NCBI RefSeq assembly: GCF_042668085.1
Contig: NZ_JBHVBO010000001.1
Span: forward strand, 1 to 64,000
Reading direction: 5' to 3'
Source: Isoptericola sp042668085
GTDB lineage: Bacteria; Actinomycetota; Actinomycetes; Actinomycetales; Cellulomonadaceae
Length of the DNA: 64,000 bases
In this document: piece after piece, positions 1 through 8,377 of the stretch
How positions within the stretch are numbered: the first letter of the stretch is position 1
Layout of the letters: every line of letters starts with the position of its first letter
Translations under genes and position numbers: made by a program
The notes under the pieces: generated by a model
Seen by the model: the letters and a program-made list of their open reading frames with translations, nothing else
Database searches by the model: none
Told to the model about the DNA's origin: nothing

Positions 1-18
1 GAACCGCCGTTGCGCGCC

Positions 19-46
19 GGGCCGCAACCCCCAAGGGTTGCGGCCC
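19..46 (-). terminator. Hairpin terminator of the ars operon
   Basis: A perfect 12-bp GC-rich stem (19-30 pairing with 35-46) closes a four-base CCAA loop 25 bases beyond the arsC stop codon. No U-tract follows, which is common for actinobacterial terminators. It fits termination of the minus-strand arsenic operon and may also work for whatever lies to the left. Confidence 0.7.
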
Positions 47-71
47 GTCGCATGGTCGGGGGCTGGCCTGT

Positions 72-497
72 TCAGGCCACCGGCTGAATGTCGAGCGAGG
101 CGAGCAGGCCGCGGATGCGGCGCTCGATCTCGTCGCGGATGGGGCGCACGGCCTCGATGCCCTGGCCGGCGGGGTCGTCGAGCTCCCAGTCCTCGTACCG
201 CTTGCCGGGGAAGATCGGGCACGCGTCGCCGCAGCCCATGGTGATGACGACGTCGGACGCCTGCACGGCCTCGGTGGTGAGCACCTTGGGCTGCTCGGCG
301 GTGATGTCGATCCCGGCCTCGGCCATGGCCTCGACGGCGACGGGGTTGATCCGGTCGGCGGGCATCGAGCCGGCCGAGCGGACCTCGACGGCGCCGCCGG
401 ACAGGGCGCGCAGGAAGCCCGCGGCCATCTGGGAGCGGCCGGCGTTGTGCACGCAGACGAACAGCGCGGACGGCTTGTTGGTGGTGGTGTCGGTCAT
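72..497 (-). CDS. arsC: Arsenate reductase, low-molecular-weight phosphatase fold
   Basis: A 141-residue protein that reduces arsenate to arsenite in the cytoplasm for export by the Acr3 pump upstream. The N-terminal active-site loop CVHNAGRS (C15 to R21, C-x5-R) is the phosphatase-type P-loop. The GCGDACP segment supplies further cysteines and a late LDDP supplies the general-acid aspartate. The ATG at 497 was chosen because the LMW fold begins there; the reading frame stays open upstream only as a shadow of the next gene. It is the last gene of the operon, 17 bases after the ArsR-ArsC fusion gene. The electron donor (mycothiol or thioredoxin) cannot be decided from sequence alone. Confidence 0.93.
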   Translation of the reverse strand: MTDTTTNKPSALFVCVHNAGRSQMAAGFLRALSGGAVEVRSAGSMPADRINPVAVEAMAEAGIDITAEQPKVLTTEAVQASDVVITMGCGDACPIFPGKRYEDWELDDPAGQGIEAVRPIRDEIERRIRGLLASLDIQPVA

Positions 498-514
498 GGT
501 GGCTCCGTCGGGTC

Positions 515-1558
515 TCAGGTGGTGGGCAGGTCGAGGTCGGGGACCAGGTCGGCGAGCAGGGCGCGCACGCGGGTGTCGAGCTCGTCGCGGATGGCCGCGA
601 CGCCGGCGGGTGACGCGAGGGCGGGGTCGCCCACGAGCCAGTCCTCGTACCGCTTGCCGGGCAGGATCGGGCACACGTCGCCGCAGCCCATGGTGATCAC
701 GACGTCCGCGGCGCGGACCGCGTCGTCGGTCAGCGGCTTCGGGAACGCCTGCGGGTCATCCACGCCGAGGGCGGCGAGTTCGGGCCGCACCGCAGGGTGG
801 ACGTCGGCAGCCGGGGTCGAGCCGGCGGAGCGCACGACGACACGATCGCCGGCGTAGTGATGCACGAGCGCGGCGGCGAGCTGGGAGCGGCCGGCGTTGG
901 CGACGCACACGAACAGCACCTGCGGCGGGCCCGCGTGCGTGCTGTTGCTGGCGTCGCGGGTCAGGTCGGCGATGCGCTGGCGGGCGAACCGTTCGGTCAG
1001 GGTCAGCAGGTGTGCGGAGACCTTGGCCGAGCGGGCGAGCGCGGTGTACGACTCGCGCACGGTCCGCAGCACGACGTCGGCGCCCAGGTCGGGGTGCGCG
1101 GCAGCGAGCTCGCGGGCGAGCCGGTCCAGGGCGGCGTCGGCGTCCTCGAGCCCGGTCAGGTGCGGGTGCGGGCCCAGCGCGTCCAGCGCGACGGGCGCGA
1201 AGGACTCCAGCAGGGTACTGATCGCGGCCTTGTACCCCGGGGTGATGCGGTACCAGACCCAGGTGCCGCGCCGCTCGGAGGCCAGCACCCCAACCTCGCG
1301 CAGCACCTTGAGGTGGTGCGACACCGTCGGCTGGGACACGTCGGTCAGCTCGGCCAGGTCGCACACGCACGCCTCCCCGCCCGGTGCGGTCGCGAGGAAG
1401 GACAGCATCCGCAGCCGCAGCGGCTCGGCCAACGCCTTGAGCGTAGCCGCGACCACGCCCGCGGCTTCAGTGCCGATCGCGTGCGCCTCGATGCTGGGCC
1501 CGCAGTCCGGGTCCTGCACGGTCAGCGGCAGCGCGGCACGGGTCGTCTCGGTCGTCAT
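515..1558 (-). CDS. ArsR-type repressor fused to an arsenate reductase domain
   Basis: A 347-residue fusion. Residues about 32-105 form an ArsR winged helix with the arsenite-binding motif CVCDL (C64, C66) and recognition helix SQPTVSHHLKVL. Residues about 145-203 are a helical dimerisation segment. Residues 213-347 form an LMW-phosphatase ArsC with CVANAGRS (C218) and GCGDVCP, closely similar to the separate arsC downstream. The protein should sense As(III) on its N-terminal half, release the operon, and also reduce arsenate. Its start overlaps the acr3 stop by four bases (ATGA), which indicates translational coupling. Such fusions occur in actinobacteria; the catalytic half keeps all motifs I can recognise. 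Confidence 0.92.
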   Translation of the reverse strand: MTTETTRAALPLTVQDPDCGPSIEAHAIGTEAAGVVAATLKALAEPLRLRMLSFLATAPGGEACVCDLAELTDVSQPTVSHHLKVLREVGVLASERRGTWVWYRITPGYKAAISTLLESFAPVALDALGPHPHLTGLEDADAALDRLARELAAAHPDLGADVVLRTVRESYTALARSAKVSAHLLTLTERFARQRIADLTRDASNSTHAGPPQVLFVCVANAGRSQLAAALVHHYAGDRVVVRSAGSTPAADVHPAVRPELAALGVDDPQAFPKPLTDDAVRAADVVITMGCGDVCPILPGKRYEDWLVGDPALASPAGVAAIRDELDTRVRALLADLVPDLDLPTT

Positions 1559-2688
1559 GACCTCACCTCGTCAAGGTCTCGCGGAACACCGTCCACCTCG
1601 CCGGTGGCGTCGGGTGCGACGGTGGTGGCGTAGGGGTCGACGTCGAACCAGCGGCGCGCAACCCACAGCGACACGTAGACCAGGCCCACCAGGACGGGGA
1701 CCTCAATGAGCGGCCCGACGACCCCGGCCAGCGCCTGCCCAGAGGTGGCGCCGAAGGTGCCGATCGCGACCGCGATCGCGAGCTCGAAGTTGTTGCCCGC
1801 CGCGGTGAACGCCAGCGTGGTCGAGCGGGCGTACCCCAGCCGCAGCGCCCGCCCGAGGACCATGCCCAGGCCCCACATGACGGCGAAGTAGACCAGCAGC
1901 GGCAGCGCGATCCGCGCGACGTCGAGCAGGTGGGACGTGACCTGCTCACCCTGCAGGGCGAACAGCAGCACGATCGTGAACAGCAGCCCGTACAACGCCC
2001 ACGGACCGATGCGCGGCACGAACCTCGACTCGTACCAGTCGCGGCCCTTGCCCCGCTCACCGATCCGGCGCGAGGCGAACCCGGCCACGAGCGGGATTCC
2101 CAGGAAGACCAGCACGTTCAGCGCGATCTGCCCGACCGAGACCTCCAGGCCCTGGGTGTCCAGGCCGAGCCAGCCCGGCAGCACCGTCAGGTAGAAGTAG
2201 CCCAGCAGGGAGAACGCGACGACCTGGAACACGGAGTTGATCGCGACCAGGACGGCGGCGGCCTCCCGGTCCCCGCACGCGAGGTCGTTCCAGATCACGA
2301 CCATGGCGATGCAGCGCGCGAGGCCGACGATGATCAGACCGGTGCGGTACTCGGGCAGGTCGGGCAGGAACGTCCAGGCCAGGGCGAACATCAGCGCCGG
2401 GCCGACGATCCAGTTCAGCAGCAGCGAGCTGGCCAGCAGCTTCTTGTCCCCGGTGACGGCGGCGACCCGGTCGTAGCGCACCTTCGCCAGCACCGGGTAC
2501 ATCATCACCAGCAGGCCCAGCGCGATCGGCACCGAGATCCCGCCGACCTCCATCGAGGCCAGCACGTCCGACAGCGCCGGCACGAACCGGCCCAGCAGCA
2601 GTCCGGCGACCATCGCCAGCCCGATCCAGGCCGGCAGCCACCGGTCCAGCGTGGACAGCCGACGCGTCGTCACCGCCTCCGCGCTCAC
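1555..2688 (-). CDS. acr3: Arsenite efflux permease, ACR3 family
   Basis: A 377-residue polytopic membrane protein with about ten hydrophobic segments that expels arsenite using the proton gradient. The family signature LARCIAMVVIWN contains the conserved transport cysteine (C126), and GNNFELAIAVAIGTFG matches the conserved segment near TM9. Length is normal for ACR3. The gene overlaps the trxB-like stop by four bases and the ArsR-ArsC start by four bases, so the three are co-translated. Position between a reductase and a regulator is the usual ars operon layout. Confidence 0.95.
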   Translation of the reverse strand: MSAEAVTTRRLSTLDRWLPAWIGLAMVAGLLLGRFVPALSDVLASMEVGGISVPIALGLLVMMYPVLAKVRYDRVAAVTGDKKLLASSLLLNWIVGPALMFALAWTFLPDLPEYRTGLIIVGLARCIAMVVIWNDLACGDREAAAVLVAINSVFQVVAFSLLGYFYLTVLPGWLGLDTQGLEVSVGQIALNVLVFLGIPLVAGFASRRIGERGKGRDWYESRFVPRIGPWALYGLLFTIVLLFALQGEQVTSHLLDVARIALPLLVYFAVMWGLGMVLGRALRLGYARSTTLAFTAAGNNFELAIAVAIGTFGATSGQALAGVVGPLIEVPVLVGLVYVSLWVARRWFDVDPYATTVAPDATGEVDGVPRDLDEVRS

Positions 2689-3707
2689 CGTGCCTCCTCC
2701 AGTGCCGCGGGGAGCCCGTCGGGGTTGGGCACGGCCGGGGTGCCGGCAAGGGACTGCTCGCCCTCGGCGTCGGCCACCTCGGTGAGGTAGGACTGCGCGT
2801 CGAGCGCCGCGGCGCAGCCGGACCCGGCGGCGGTGATCGCCTGGCGGTACGTGTGGTCCACCGCGTCGCCGCAGGCGAAGACACCGGGCAGGTTGGTGCG
2901 GGTGGAGCGGCCCTCGACGAGGATGTAGCCCTCGTCGTCCAGGTCAATCTGACCCTTGACCAGGTCGGTGCGCGGGTCGTGCCCGATGGCGACGAAGAGG
3001 CCGGTCGTGTCGAGCTCGCGCTCCTCACCGGTGACGGTGTCGCGCAGCGTCAGGCCGGCGACCTTGTCCTCGCCCGAGATGCCGACGACCTCGCTGTTCC
3101 ACGCGAACTCGATCTTCGGGTCGGCCTGGGCACGGTCCGCCATGATCTTCGACGCGCGGAGCGAGTCGCGCCGGTGCACGATCGTCACCTTCGACGCGAA
3201 GCGCGTGAGGAAGGTCGCCTCCTCCATCGCGGAGTCCCCGCCGCCGACGACGGCGATGTGCTGGTCGCGGAAGAAGAACCCGTCGCAGGTGGCACACCAC
3301 GACACGCCACGGCCGGAGAGCTGCTTCTCCTCGGGCAGGCCCAGCTCGCGGTACGCGGAGCCCGTGGCGAGGATGACCGCACGAGCCTTGAACGTCTCGC
3401 CGCCACCGGTCACGACCGTCTTGACGTCACCCGTGAGCTCGACCTGCTCGGCGTCGTCCCACAGCACGCGGGCACCGAACTTCTCGGCCTGCTCGCGCAT
3501 CGCCTCCATAAGGTCAGGGCCCTGGATGCCGGTCGGGAAGCCGGGGAAGTTCTCCACCTCGGTGGTGTTCATCAGGGCGCCGCCCGCGGTGACGGAGCCC
3601 GCGATGACGACGGGTGCCAGACCAGCCCGCGCGGCGTACACGGCCGCGGTGTAGCCCGCCGGGCCCGAACCCACGATCACGACGTCATGAACCTGCTGTA
3701 TCGACAT
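2685..3707 (-). CDS. Thioredoxin reductase-like flavoprotein of the ars operon
   Basis: A 340-residue FAD/NADPH protein. It has the FAD-binding GSGPAG (13-18), redox-active CATC (C138 and C141), NADPH-binding GGGDSA and the C-terminal FAD motif GVFACGDA. In ars operons such enzymes, called ArsT in some species, are thought to recycle the thioredoxin used by ArsC. A C-terminal tail of about 25 residues extends past the usual TrxB end. The ATG at 3707 was chosen because the TrxB fold begins there and a promoter-like sequence lies just upstream. Whether it also serves general thioredoxin reduction cannot be told. Confidence 0.9.
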   Translation of the reverse strand: MSIQQVHDVVIVGSGPAGYTAAVYAARAGLAPVVIAGSVTAGGALMNTTEVENFPGFPTGIQGPDLMEAMREQAEKFGARVLWDDAEQVELTGDVKTVVTGGGETFKARAVILATGSAYRELGLPEEKQLSGRGVSWCATCDGFFFRDQHIAVVGGGDSAMEEATFLTRFASKVTIVHRRDSLRASKIMADRAQADPKIEFAWNSEVVGISGEDKVAGLTLRDTVTGEERELDTTGLFVAIGHDPRTDLVKGQIDLDDEGYILVEGRSTRTNLPGVFACGDAVDHTYRQAITAAGSGCAAALDAQSYLTEVADAEGEQSLAGTPAVPNPDGLPAALEEAR

Positions 3708-3713
3708 GCCTCT

Positions 3714-3742
3714 ATATTGAACGCTGTCGATGCAGATGTCTA
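3714..3742 (-). promoter_or_regulatory. Probable internal ars promoter with operator-like half site
   Basis: On the minus strand a TAGACA box (3737-3742) lies 17 bases from CAATAT (3714-3719). CAATAT is six bases from the trxB-like ATG, which suggests a leaderless transcript. The plus-strand string TATCGACAT just inside the gene recurs in the arsO promoter, consistent with one ArsR protein binding both sites. This is inference from spacing and similarity. Confidence 0.45.
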
Positions 3743-3751
3743 CTCCCGCCG

Positions 3752-5017
3752 CTAGGTCGAAGGTGGGACCGACTGCCGCACCGTGTCCAGCCTCGTCCCG
3801 CCGGCCGGCGGCCCGACCAGGGGCTTCACGCGGGTCGCGAGAGCGGCGAGCGCTGCGAGACTGGCGACAACAGCCAGGATCACGTAGGTCGCCGGGTAGG
3901 AGCTGGTGGCTTCCTCGAGCGCGGCAGCGGCCCACGGCGCGAGGGCCATCGCCAGAGTCGTGGGTGCGTTGAGGATGCCGAACAAGGTGCCGAACCCCGT
4001 GGTTCCCCACCGGTCACTGATCGCGGTGGACTGCAAGAGTGTGTAGGCGCCGCGACCGAGGCCAAGGACGATCGCGACCACGATGAGCGCGACGGGTGGC
4101 CCGCCAAGAAGCCCGACGGCCGCGATCGCGAGGCCGACGGCGGCCAGGATGATGCTCGCGCGGGGTGCAGGCGCGGTGCGAGTCGCGATCGGGCCGTAGG
4201 CCAGGCGCCCGAGCAGCTGCCCCGCGCCGGACAGGCCGAGCGCCCATGCCGCGGCCGTGGGGTTCAGGCCGCGCCAGGTCAGCATGGGAACCAGGTGGAT
4301 CGTGGCGGCGTACATCGCGAACGCGCCCAGCGAGGTGGCGACGGTCAGGCAGACGAACGCTCGTGACCGGGCGACAGGCCGCCACTGGTCGCCAGTCGAC
4401 GCCACGCCAGTCGACGCCGCGGTCGGTGCGTGCGACGGCCACGGGGCGCGCAGCCCGATGGCATGGGCTGGGACCGTGACGGCGGCCAGCACGGCGGCCA
4501 GGACGAGGTAGGTCTGCCGCCAGCCCATGTGCTCGATCAGGGCCGAGGTCACCGGCGCGAAGATCGTGCTGGCCAACCCGCCGACCAAGGTCAGCACGAG
4601 GAGCGCTCGGGCCCGCCCGTCGCCGTACCAATGGGTGATCGCGGTGAACGCGGGCGCGTAGAGCACCATCGACTGCGCCACCCCGGCCAAAACCCAGGCG
4701 ACGACGAACCATCCCAGTGCAGGTGCGAGCGCGACGCCGACCACGGCGAGGGTCCCGAGCGCTGATCCGACGGTCATCACCGCACGGGGCCCGACCTTGT
4801 CGATGCGCCGGCCCACGAGCAGGCCGGATGCCGCGGCGGCCACCAGTGCCGCGGAGAACGCGGCCATGCTGCTGGTCTGAGTCCACCCGGTATCGGCGGT
4901 GATGGACGGCAGGGCCACCGGAAACGTGTAGTAGAGGACGCCCCAACCCACCACCTGCGTCAGGCACAGAGTGCCCAGCGGACCGCGAGGAGCCTGCCCG
5001 TCGACGGTCGGTGTCAC
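3752..5017 (-). CDS. MFS transporter of the ars operon
   Basis: A 421-residue major facilitator with about 12 hydrophobic segments. The loop GRRIDKVGPRAVM between TM2 and TM3 is the MFS motif A. It starts with GTG at 5017, overlapping the upstream flavin monooxygenase stop by four bases (GTGA), so the two are coupled. Its position suggests export of a product of the monooxygenase or another arsenic species, but the substrate cannot be read from sequence. It ends 44 bases before the trxB-like gene, with a promoter-like sequence in the gap. Confidence 0.85.
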   Translation of the reverse strand: MTPTVDGQAPRGPLGTLCLTQVVGWGVLYYTFPVALPSITADTGWTQTSSMAAFSAALVAAAASGLLVGRRIDKVGPRAVMTVGSALGTLAVVGVALAPALGWFVVAWVLAGVAQSMVLYAPAFTAITHWYGDGRARALLVLTLVGGLASTIFAPVTSALIEHMGWRQTYLVLAAVLAAVTVPAHAIGLRAPWPSHAPTAASTGVASTGDQWRPVARSRAFVCLTVATSLGAFAMYAATIHLVPMLTWRGLNPTAAAWALGLSGAGQLLGRLAYGPIATRTAPAPRASIILAAVGLAIAAVGLLGGPPVALIVVAIVLGLGRGAYTLLQSTAISDRWGTTGFGTLFGILNAPTTLAMALAPWAAAALEEATSSYPATYVILAVVASLAALAALATRVKPLVGPPAGGTRLDTVRQSVPPST

Positions 5018-6087
5018 GACCGGACCAGGGCCGGGGCATGCGTCGCGACCGCGGCCGCGACGTAGGCGGCATCGCGGTGCACCCCGCGCAGCGTGTTCGA
5101 CGCGAACGAGCGCTGCATCTCAAGGCCTACGTACCCGAGGCCGCGATGCGTGAGTGAGATCCCGCCGCGATGGAGCGGCGCGCCGTGTTCGTCGAGAGCA
5201 CCCAGACCACGCAGATAGCTCACAGAGGGTCGATACCCCGTCGCCAGAACGAGCGCATCCACGTGCTCGCGACTCCCGTCACTCCACACCACGTCGTCAC
5301 CATCGAGTGCGGTGAACATCGGTCGCCGGCGCACCGTGCCAGTCTCGAGCGCGACACGGTAGGAGCCGGTGTCCAGCACGAGGGGCGCACGCACCAGACG
5401 CTGGAGCACCGTCGGCGGGAGGCGATCGAAACCCAGCGTGCGGAACCAGAAGTGCACGTCTCGTCCTAGCGGTCGCTGGCTGAGGAACGCGACCGGGCTG
5501 CGCGTGGCGAGCGTCAGGTCACTGACCGCCGCCAACTCGTGGGCGATCTGCACCCCGGAGTTCCCGCCACCCACGACGATCACCCGCCGCCCCGCAAGCG
5601 AGCTGGGATTGCGATAGTCGGCGGCATGGAGCACCTCGCCGGTAAAACCCTCCAGGCCGGGCAGCTTCGGGTACACCGGATTGGCGAGCGACCCCGTAGC
5701 CGCGATCACACCATCGGCCTCAAGCTGGTCGCCCGCATCCGTGTGGACGGCGTAACCGGCCCCGGCTGCCGTCACAGCCTCGACGCGAGTGCGGGTGCGG
5801 ATCTCGACGCCGAGATGGGCGGCGTACCCCAGCAGGTGGTCGACCACCTCGTCCCGGTGGGGATAGCGGTCAGGATCTCCACCGAAGACGAACCCAGGGA
5901 AGCCGCTGTACCTGGCCGGGGAGAACAGACGCAGGCTGTCGTAGTACGACGGCCACGAACCGGCCGGCCGATCCCCAGATTCCAACACGAGCGGCTCCAG
6001 GCCTCGCCTCTGAACAGCCCATGCCGCCGCGAGGCCAGACTGCCCGCCGCCGATGATGATCACCCGATGCGTTGAAGACGTAGCCAC
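5014..6087 (-). CDS. arsO: ArsO-like flavin-dependent monooxygenase
   Basis: A 357-residue class B flavoprotein monooxygenase-like enzyme. It has an FAD-binding IIGGGQSG near residue 12, an NADPH-binding VVGGGNSG near residue 175, and an ATGxxxxP-type LATGYRPSVSYL late in the chain. In arsenic clusters homologues are called ArsO; the reaction is not firmly established. It starts with GTG at 6087, six bases from a strong -10 box, so it may be translated leaderless. It is the first gene of an operon running to 72. The symbol rests on context and domain content. Confidence 0.75.
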   Translation of the reverse strand: MATSSTHRVIIIGGGQSGLAAAWAVQRRGLEPLVLESGDRPAGSWPSYYDSLRLFSPARYSGFPGFVFGGDPDRYPHRDEVVDHLLGYAAHLGVEIRTRTRVEAVTAAGAGYAVHTDAGDQLEADGVIAATGSLANPVYPKLPGLEGFTGEVLHAADYRNPSSLAGRRVIVVGGGNSGVQIAHELAAVSDLTLATRSPVAFLSQRPLGRDVHFWFRTLGFDRLPPTVLQRLVRAPLVLDTGSYRVALETGTVRRRPMFTALDGDDVVWSDGSREHVDALVLATGYRPSVSYLRGLGALDEHGAPLHRGGISLTHRGLGYVGLEMQRSFASNTLRGVHRDAAYVAAAVATHAPALVRS

Positions 6088-6093
6088 CCGGAC

Positions 6094-6121
6094 AATCTAT
6101 CGACATTTGTAAATGTATCAA
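6094..6121 (-). promoter_or_regulatory. Main ars promoter with ArsR operator in the spacer
   Basis: Minus strand: TTGATA (6116-6121), a 16-base spacer, then TAGATT (6094-6099), six bases from the arsO GTG. The spacer carries the perfect 14-bp palindrome ACATTTACAAATGT (6103-6116). A dyad between -35 and -10 is a standard ArsR repression site, and the encoded ArsR-ArsC fusion is the obvious ligand. Confidence 0.7.
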
Positions 6122-6179
6122 TGGGATGCTCTACCTCGGGGCCACCGGCGGGGCCGTCAGCACCCTCGCCCCGCGATCG

Positions 6180-6196
6180 AAACCGACCGATTCTGA
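6180..6196 (+). repeat. 17-bp motif, copy 1 of 3
   Basis: AAACCGACCGATTCTGA. Related copies in the same orientation lie at 12874-12890 and 20210-20226. Here it lies just beyond the 3' end of the GNAT gene and belongs to a longer stretch shared with 12866-13025. Confidence 0.6.
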
Positions 6197-6238
6197 GGCG
6201 CGCCAATATCGGGTTCTGGACGTTTCGAAACCTCGTGG

Positions 6239-6778
6239 TCAGAGCGGCGCGAGGAGCATGAGGATCTCGTCGCGGTTGTCGTCTCCTGTGAGGCGGAGGG
6301 CGTCGGGCCATCGCCCGATCTCCTTCCAGCCCAGGCGGGCGTAGAAAGTTTCGAGCCCGACGCCGCCGCGGGCGGCGAGGTGGAGTTGTTCGAGGTGCAT
6401 TTCGTCGCGGGCGATGCGGCGAGCCTCGTTCATGAGGGCAGTTCCGAGACCTCCTTGCAGGGTGGGGCGGGCCTGGAGGTGGTGGATGGTGCCCCAGTGA
6501 GCGATGAGCGGCCCTGGGTCGCGCCGGAGGTTGAGCCAGCCGGCGAGCTGGCCGCCGTGCTCGGCGACTAGGAGACGACTGGTCTGCGGGTCGAGCTTCT
6601 GGGTGATGGCGTCGAGAAACGGCATGACGTCGACGGCCTCTACCGGCGGGAAGGGGAAGCCGGCCGCGCCGCCGGCGTTGGTCACCTCGACCCAACACGC
6701 GGTCAGGGCGTGCCGCAGGTCGGCGGTGACGCCGCTGGGGTCGGTGAGCTGGGTGAGAGAAGGGTGCGTGCTGGTCAC
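6239..6778 (-). CDS. GNAT-family N-acetyltransferase
   Basis: A 179-residue acetyl-CoA-dependent acyltransferase. The pattern LQARPTLQGGLGTALM near residues 102-117 resembles the acetyl-CoA pyrophosphate loop, and GLETFYARLGWKEIGR near 145-160 is the typical C-terminal GNAT segment. It begins with GTG at 6778, overlapping the CDF transporter stop by four bases, so it is the last gene of a metal-efflux operon. Its acceptor is unknown. A decayed copy of its 3' end lies at 12866-13025. Confidence 0.8.
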   Translation of the reverse strand: MTSTHPSLTQLTDPSGVTADLRHALTACWVEVTNAGGAAGFPFPPVEAVDVMPFLDAITQKLDPQTSRLLVAEHGGQLAGWLNLRRDPGPLIAHWGTIHHLQARPTLQGGLGTALMNEARRIARDEMHLEQLHLAARGGVGLETFYARLGWKEIGRWPDALRLTGDDNRDEILMLLAPL

Positions 6779-7851
6779 GGGTGCTCCTGGGCGGTGGCGG
6801 TCGCCGAGTGCGCGGTCACGGTGAGATCGACGGTCCCGACCGCGGGTAGTGCGTGGCGGAGGGCATGCTCGGCGGCCGCGGCTTGCTGGTCCGCGGTCGC
6901 GACCGTGGTGCCGGGTGCAAGGTGCAGGCGGGCTTGCACGACGAGGCTGTGTCCGGACCAGCGTAGCCGGACGGCGGAGGCCTGCTCAATGCCCTCGACG
7001 TGTTCGAGTGCGTGGCGGGTACGTCGGGTCAGGTCGGGGTCGACACCGTCGAGGAGTCGTCGGCCGACGTCGCGGGCGGTGCCCCACAGCAGCACGAGGA
7101 TCGTGGCGGTGATGAGCAGGCCGACGATCGGGTCGGCCAGCGGGAAGCCAGCCCAGACACCGGCGACGCCGAGGACGACGGCGAGCGAGGTGAACCCGTC
7201 GGTGCGGGCGTGCACGCCGTCTGCGACCAGGGCGGCCGACCCGATGCGGCGTCCGACGCGGATGCGGTAGACAGCGACGGCCTCGTTGCCGGCGAACCCG
7301 ACGACGCCCGCGGCCAGGACCCAGCCCAGGTTGTCCAGCGGCTGGGGTTCGGCCAGACGGCGGATCGACTCGACACCGGCGACGATTGCGGACAGGGCGA
7401 TCATCGCGACGATGAACAGGCCCGCGAGATCCTCGGCCCGCCCGTAGCCGTGGGTGTAGCGGTCATTCGCGACCCGGCGCCCGAGCAGGAACGCGATCCA
7501 CAGCGGGACCGCGGTCAGCGCGTCGGAGAAGTTGTGGATCGTGTCGGCCAGGAGGGCGACCGAGCCGCTGATCGCGACGATCGCGAGCTGGGCGGCGGCG
7601 GTCAGGCCGAGGACAACGAGGCTGATCTTGACCGCCCGGATGCCCTGACCGCTGGCCTCCAGCGCGTCGTCGATCGAGTCGGCCGCGTCGTGCGAGTGCG
7701 GCACGAACACCTCGTGCAACCACCCCTTGAACCCCGACGGGTGACCGTGGCCGTGCTCGTGATCGTGGTCGTGCTCATGCGGGCGCCCGTGGTCGTGCTC
7801 GTGGGAGTGCGGGTGCTCGTGGAGCTCGGCCGACGGCCTGTTGGTGGTCAC
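6775..7851 (-). CDS. Cation diffusion facilitator with histidine-rich N-terminus
   Basis: A 358-residue CDF metal/proton antiporter. The first 60 residues carry repeated His-Glu/Asp-His runs, likely a cytoplasmic metal-gathering segment. Six hydrophobic segments follow, with the HxxxD sites HNFSD (TM2) and HARTD (TM5) that form the transport site. A soluble C-terminal domain completes the fold. Zn(II), Co(II) or Cd(II) are likely substrates. It starts with GTG at 7851 and overlaps the ArsR regulator stop (GTGA). The His-rich DNA looks like a tandem repeat but is coding. Confidence 0.92.
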   Translation of the reverse strand: MTTNRPSAELHEHPHSHEHDHGRPHEHDHDHEHGHGHPSGFKGWLHEVFVPHSHDAADSIDDALEASGQGIRAVKISLVVLGLTAAAQLAIVAISGSVALLADTIHNFSDALTAVPLWIAFLLGRRVANDRYTHGYGRAEDLAGLFIVAMIALSAIVAGVESIRRLAEPQPLDNLGWVLAAGVVGFAGNEAVAVYRIRVGRRIGSAALVADGVHARTDGFTSLAVVLGVAGVWAGFPLADPIVGLLITATILVLLWGTARDVGRRLLDGVDPDLTRRTRHALEHVEGIEQASAVRLRWSGHSLVVQARLHLAPGTTVATADQQAAAAEHALRHALPAVGTVDLTVTAHSATATAQEHP

Positions 7852-8222
7852 GACAGGGTCCCGTGCTCGTCGGGGTGGCTCGTGTGGTGGGCGGGCTGCT
7901 CGTCCACGGCGTGCTGTGCCTGGAACACCGCCTGCGTCACAAGCTTGCGAGCGTGCTCGTCCACGAGCGAATAGAAGACACGGTTGCCGTCCTGACGGGC
8001 CCGCACGATCCGGCCCCAGCGCAGCTTCGCCAGATGCTGAGAGACCGCGGTCGGGGACTTGTCCACGACGTCGGCCAGGTGGTTGACCGACATCTCCTCG
8101 TCGCGCAGCGCCAGGATGATCCGCACCCGCGTTGGGTCGGCCAGCAGAGAGAACACCTCGACGGCCAGGTCGACGTACTGCGACTCGACTCCGAACGTGC
8201 ACGCCTTCGTATCTTCGCGCAT
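7848..8222 (-). CDS. ArsR/SmtB-family metal sensor
   Basis: A 124-residue winged-helix repressor (recognition region KSPTAVSQHLAKLRW, wing NRVFYSL) that should control itself and the CDF exporter. The C-terminal tail HHTSHPDEH and an acidic/His alpha-5 region (DEHARKLVTQAVFQAQH) suggest a histidine/carboxylate alpha-5 site as in Zn/Co/Ni sensors. There is no ArsR-type CVCDL, and the only cysteine is C8. It is the first gene of a three-gene operon (regulator, CDF, GNAT), each overlapping by four bases. Confidence 0.88.
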   Translation of the reverse strand: MREDTKACTFGVESQYVDLAVEVFSLLADPTRVRIILALRDEEMSVNHLADVVDKSPTAVSQHLAKLRWGRIVRARQDGNRVFYSLVDEHARKLVTQAVFQAQHAVDEQPAHHTSHPDEHGTLS

Positions 8223-8234
8223 ACGCAGATACTA
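8209..8234 (-). promoter_or_regulatory. Leaderless promoter and operator of the CDF operon
   Basis: A dyad GTATCT-N12-AGATAC (8209-8232) spans the regulator start codon. On the minus strand TAGTAT (8229-8234) is a good -10 box six bases from the ATG, so the transcript is probably leaderless and repressor binding would cover both -10 and start. Confidence 0.55.
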
Positions 8235-8377
8235 ACGGTGCCGGAGTGTCGTGAGTCCTTGACGTCTGGCCGCACCAACAGGCCGACGGCTCCGGCCTGA
8301 AGTCGCCGGAGCGCTTCGTTGTGCTTCGACTCAGGTTCACCCGTGACCACAGCTGGCCCGCCCTGGGAAACTCAAGC

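Noticed and set aside
7690..7840. Tandem CGTGGTCGTG-like repeats, considered as a repeat array or CRISPR-like tract
   Set aside because: They encode the His-rich N-terminus of the CDF transporter in frame; spacing is irregular and there are no spacers.
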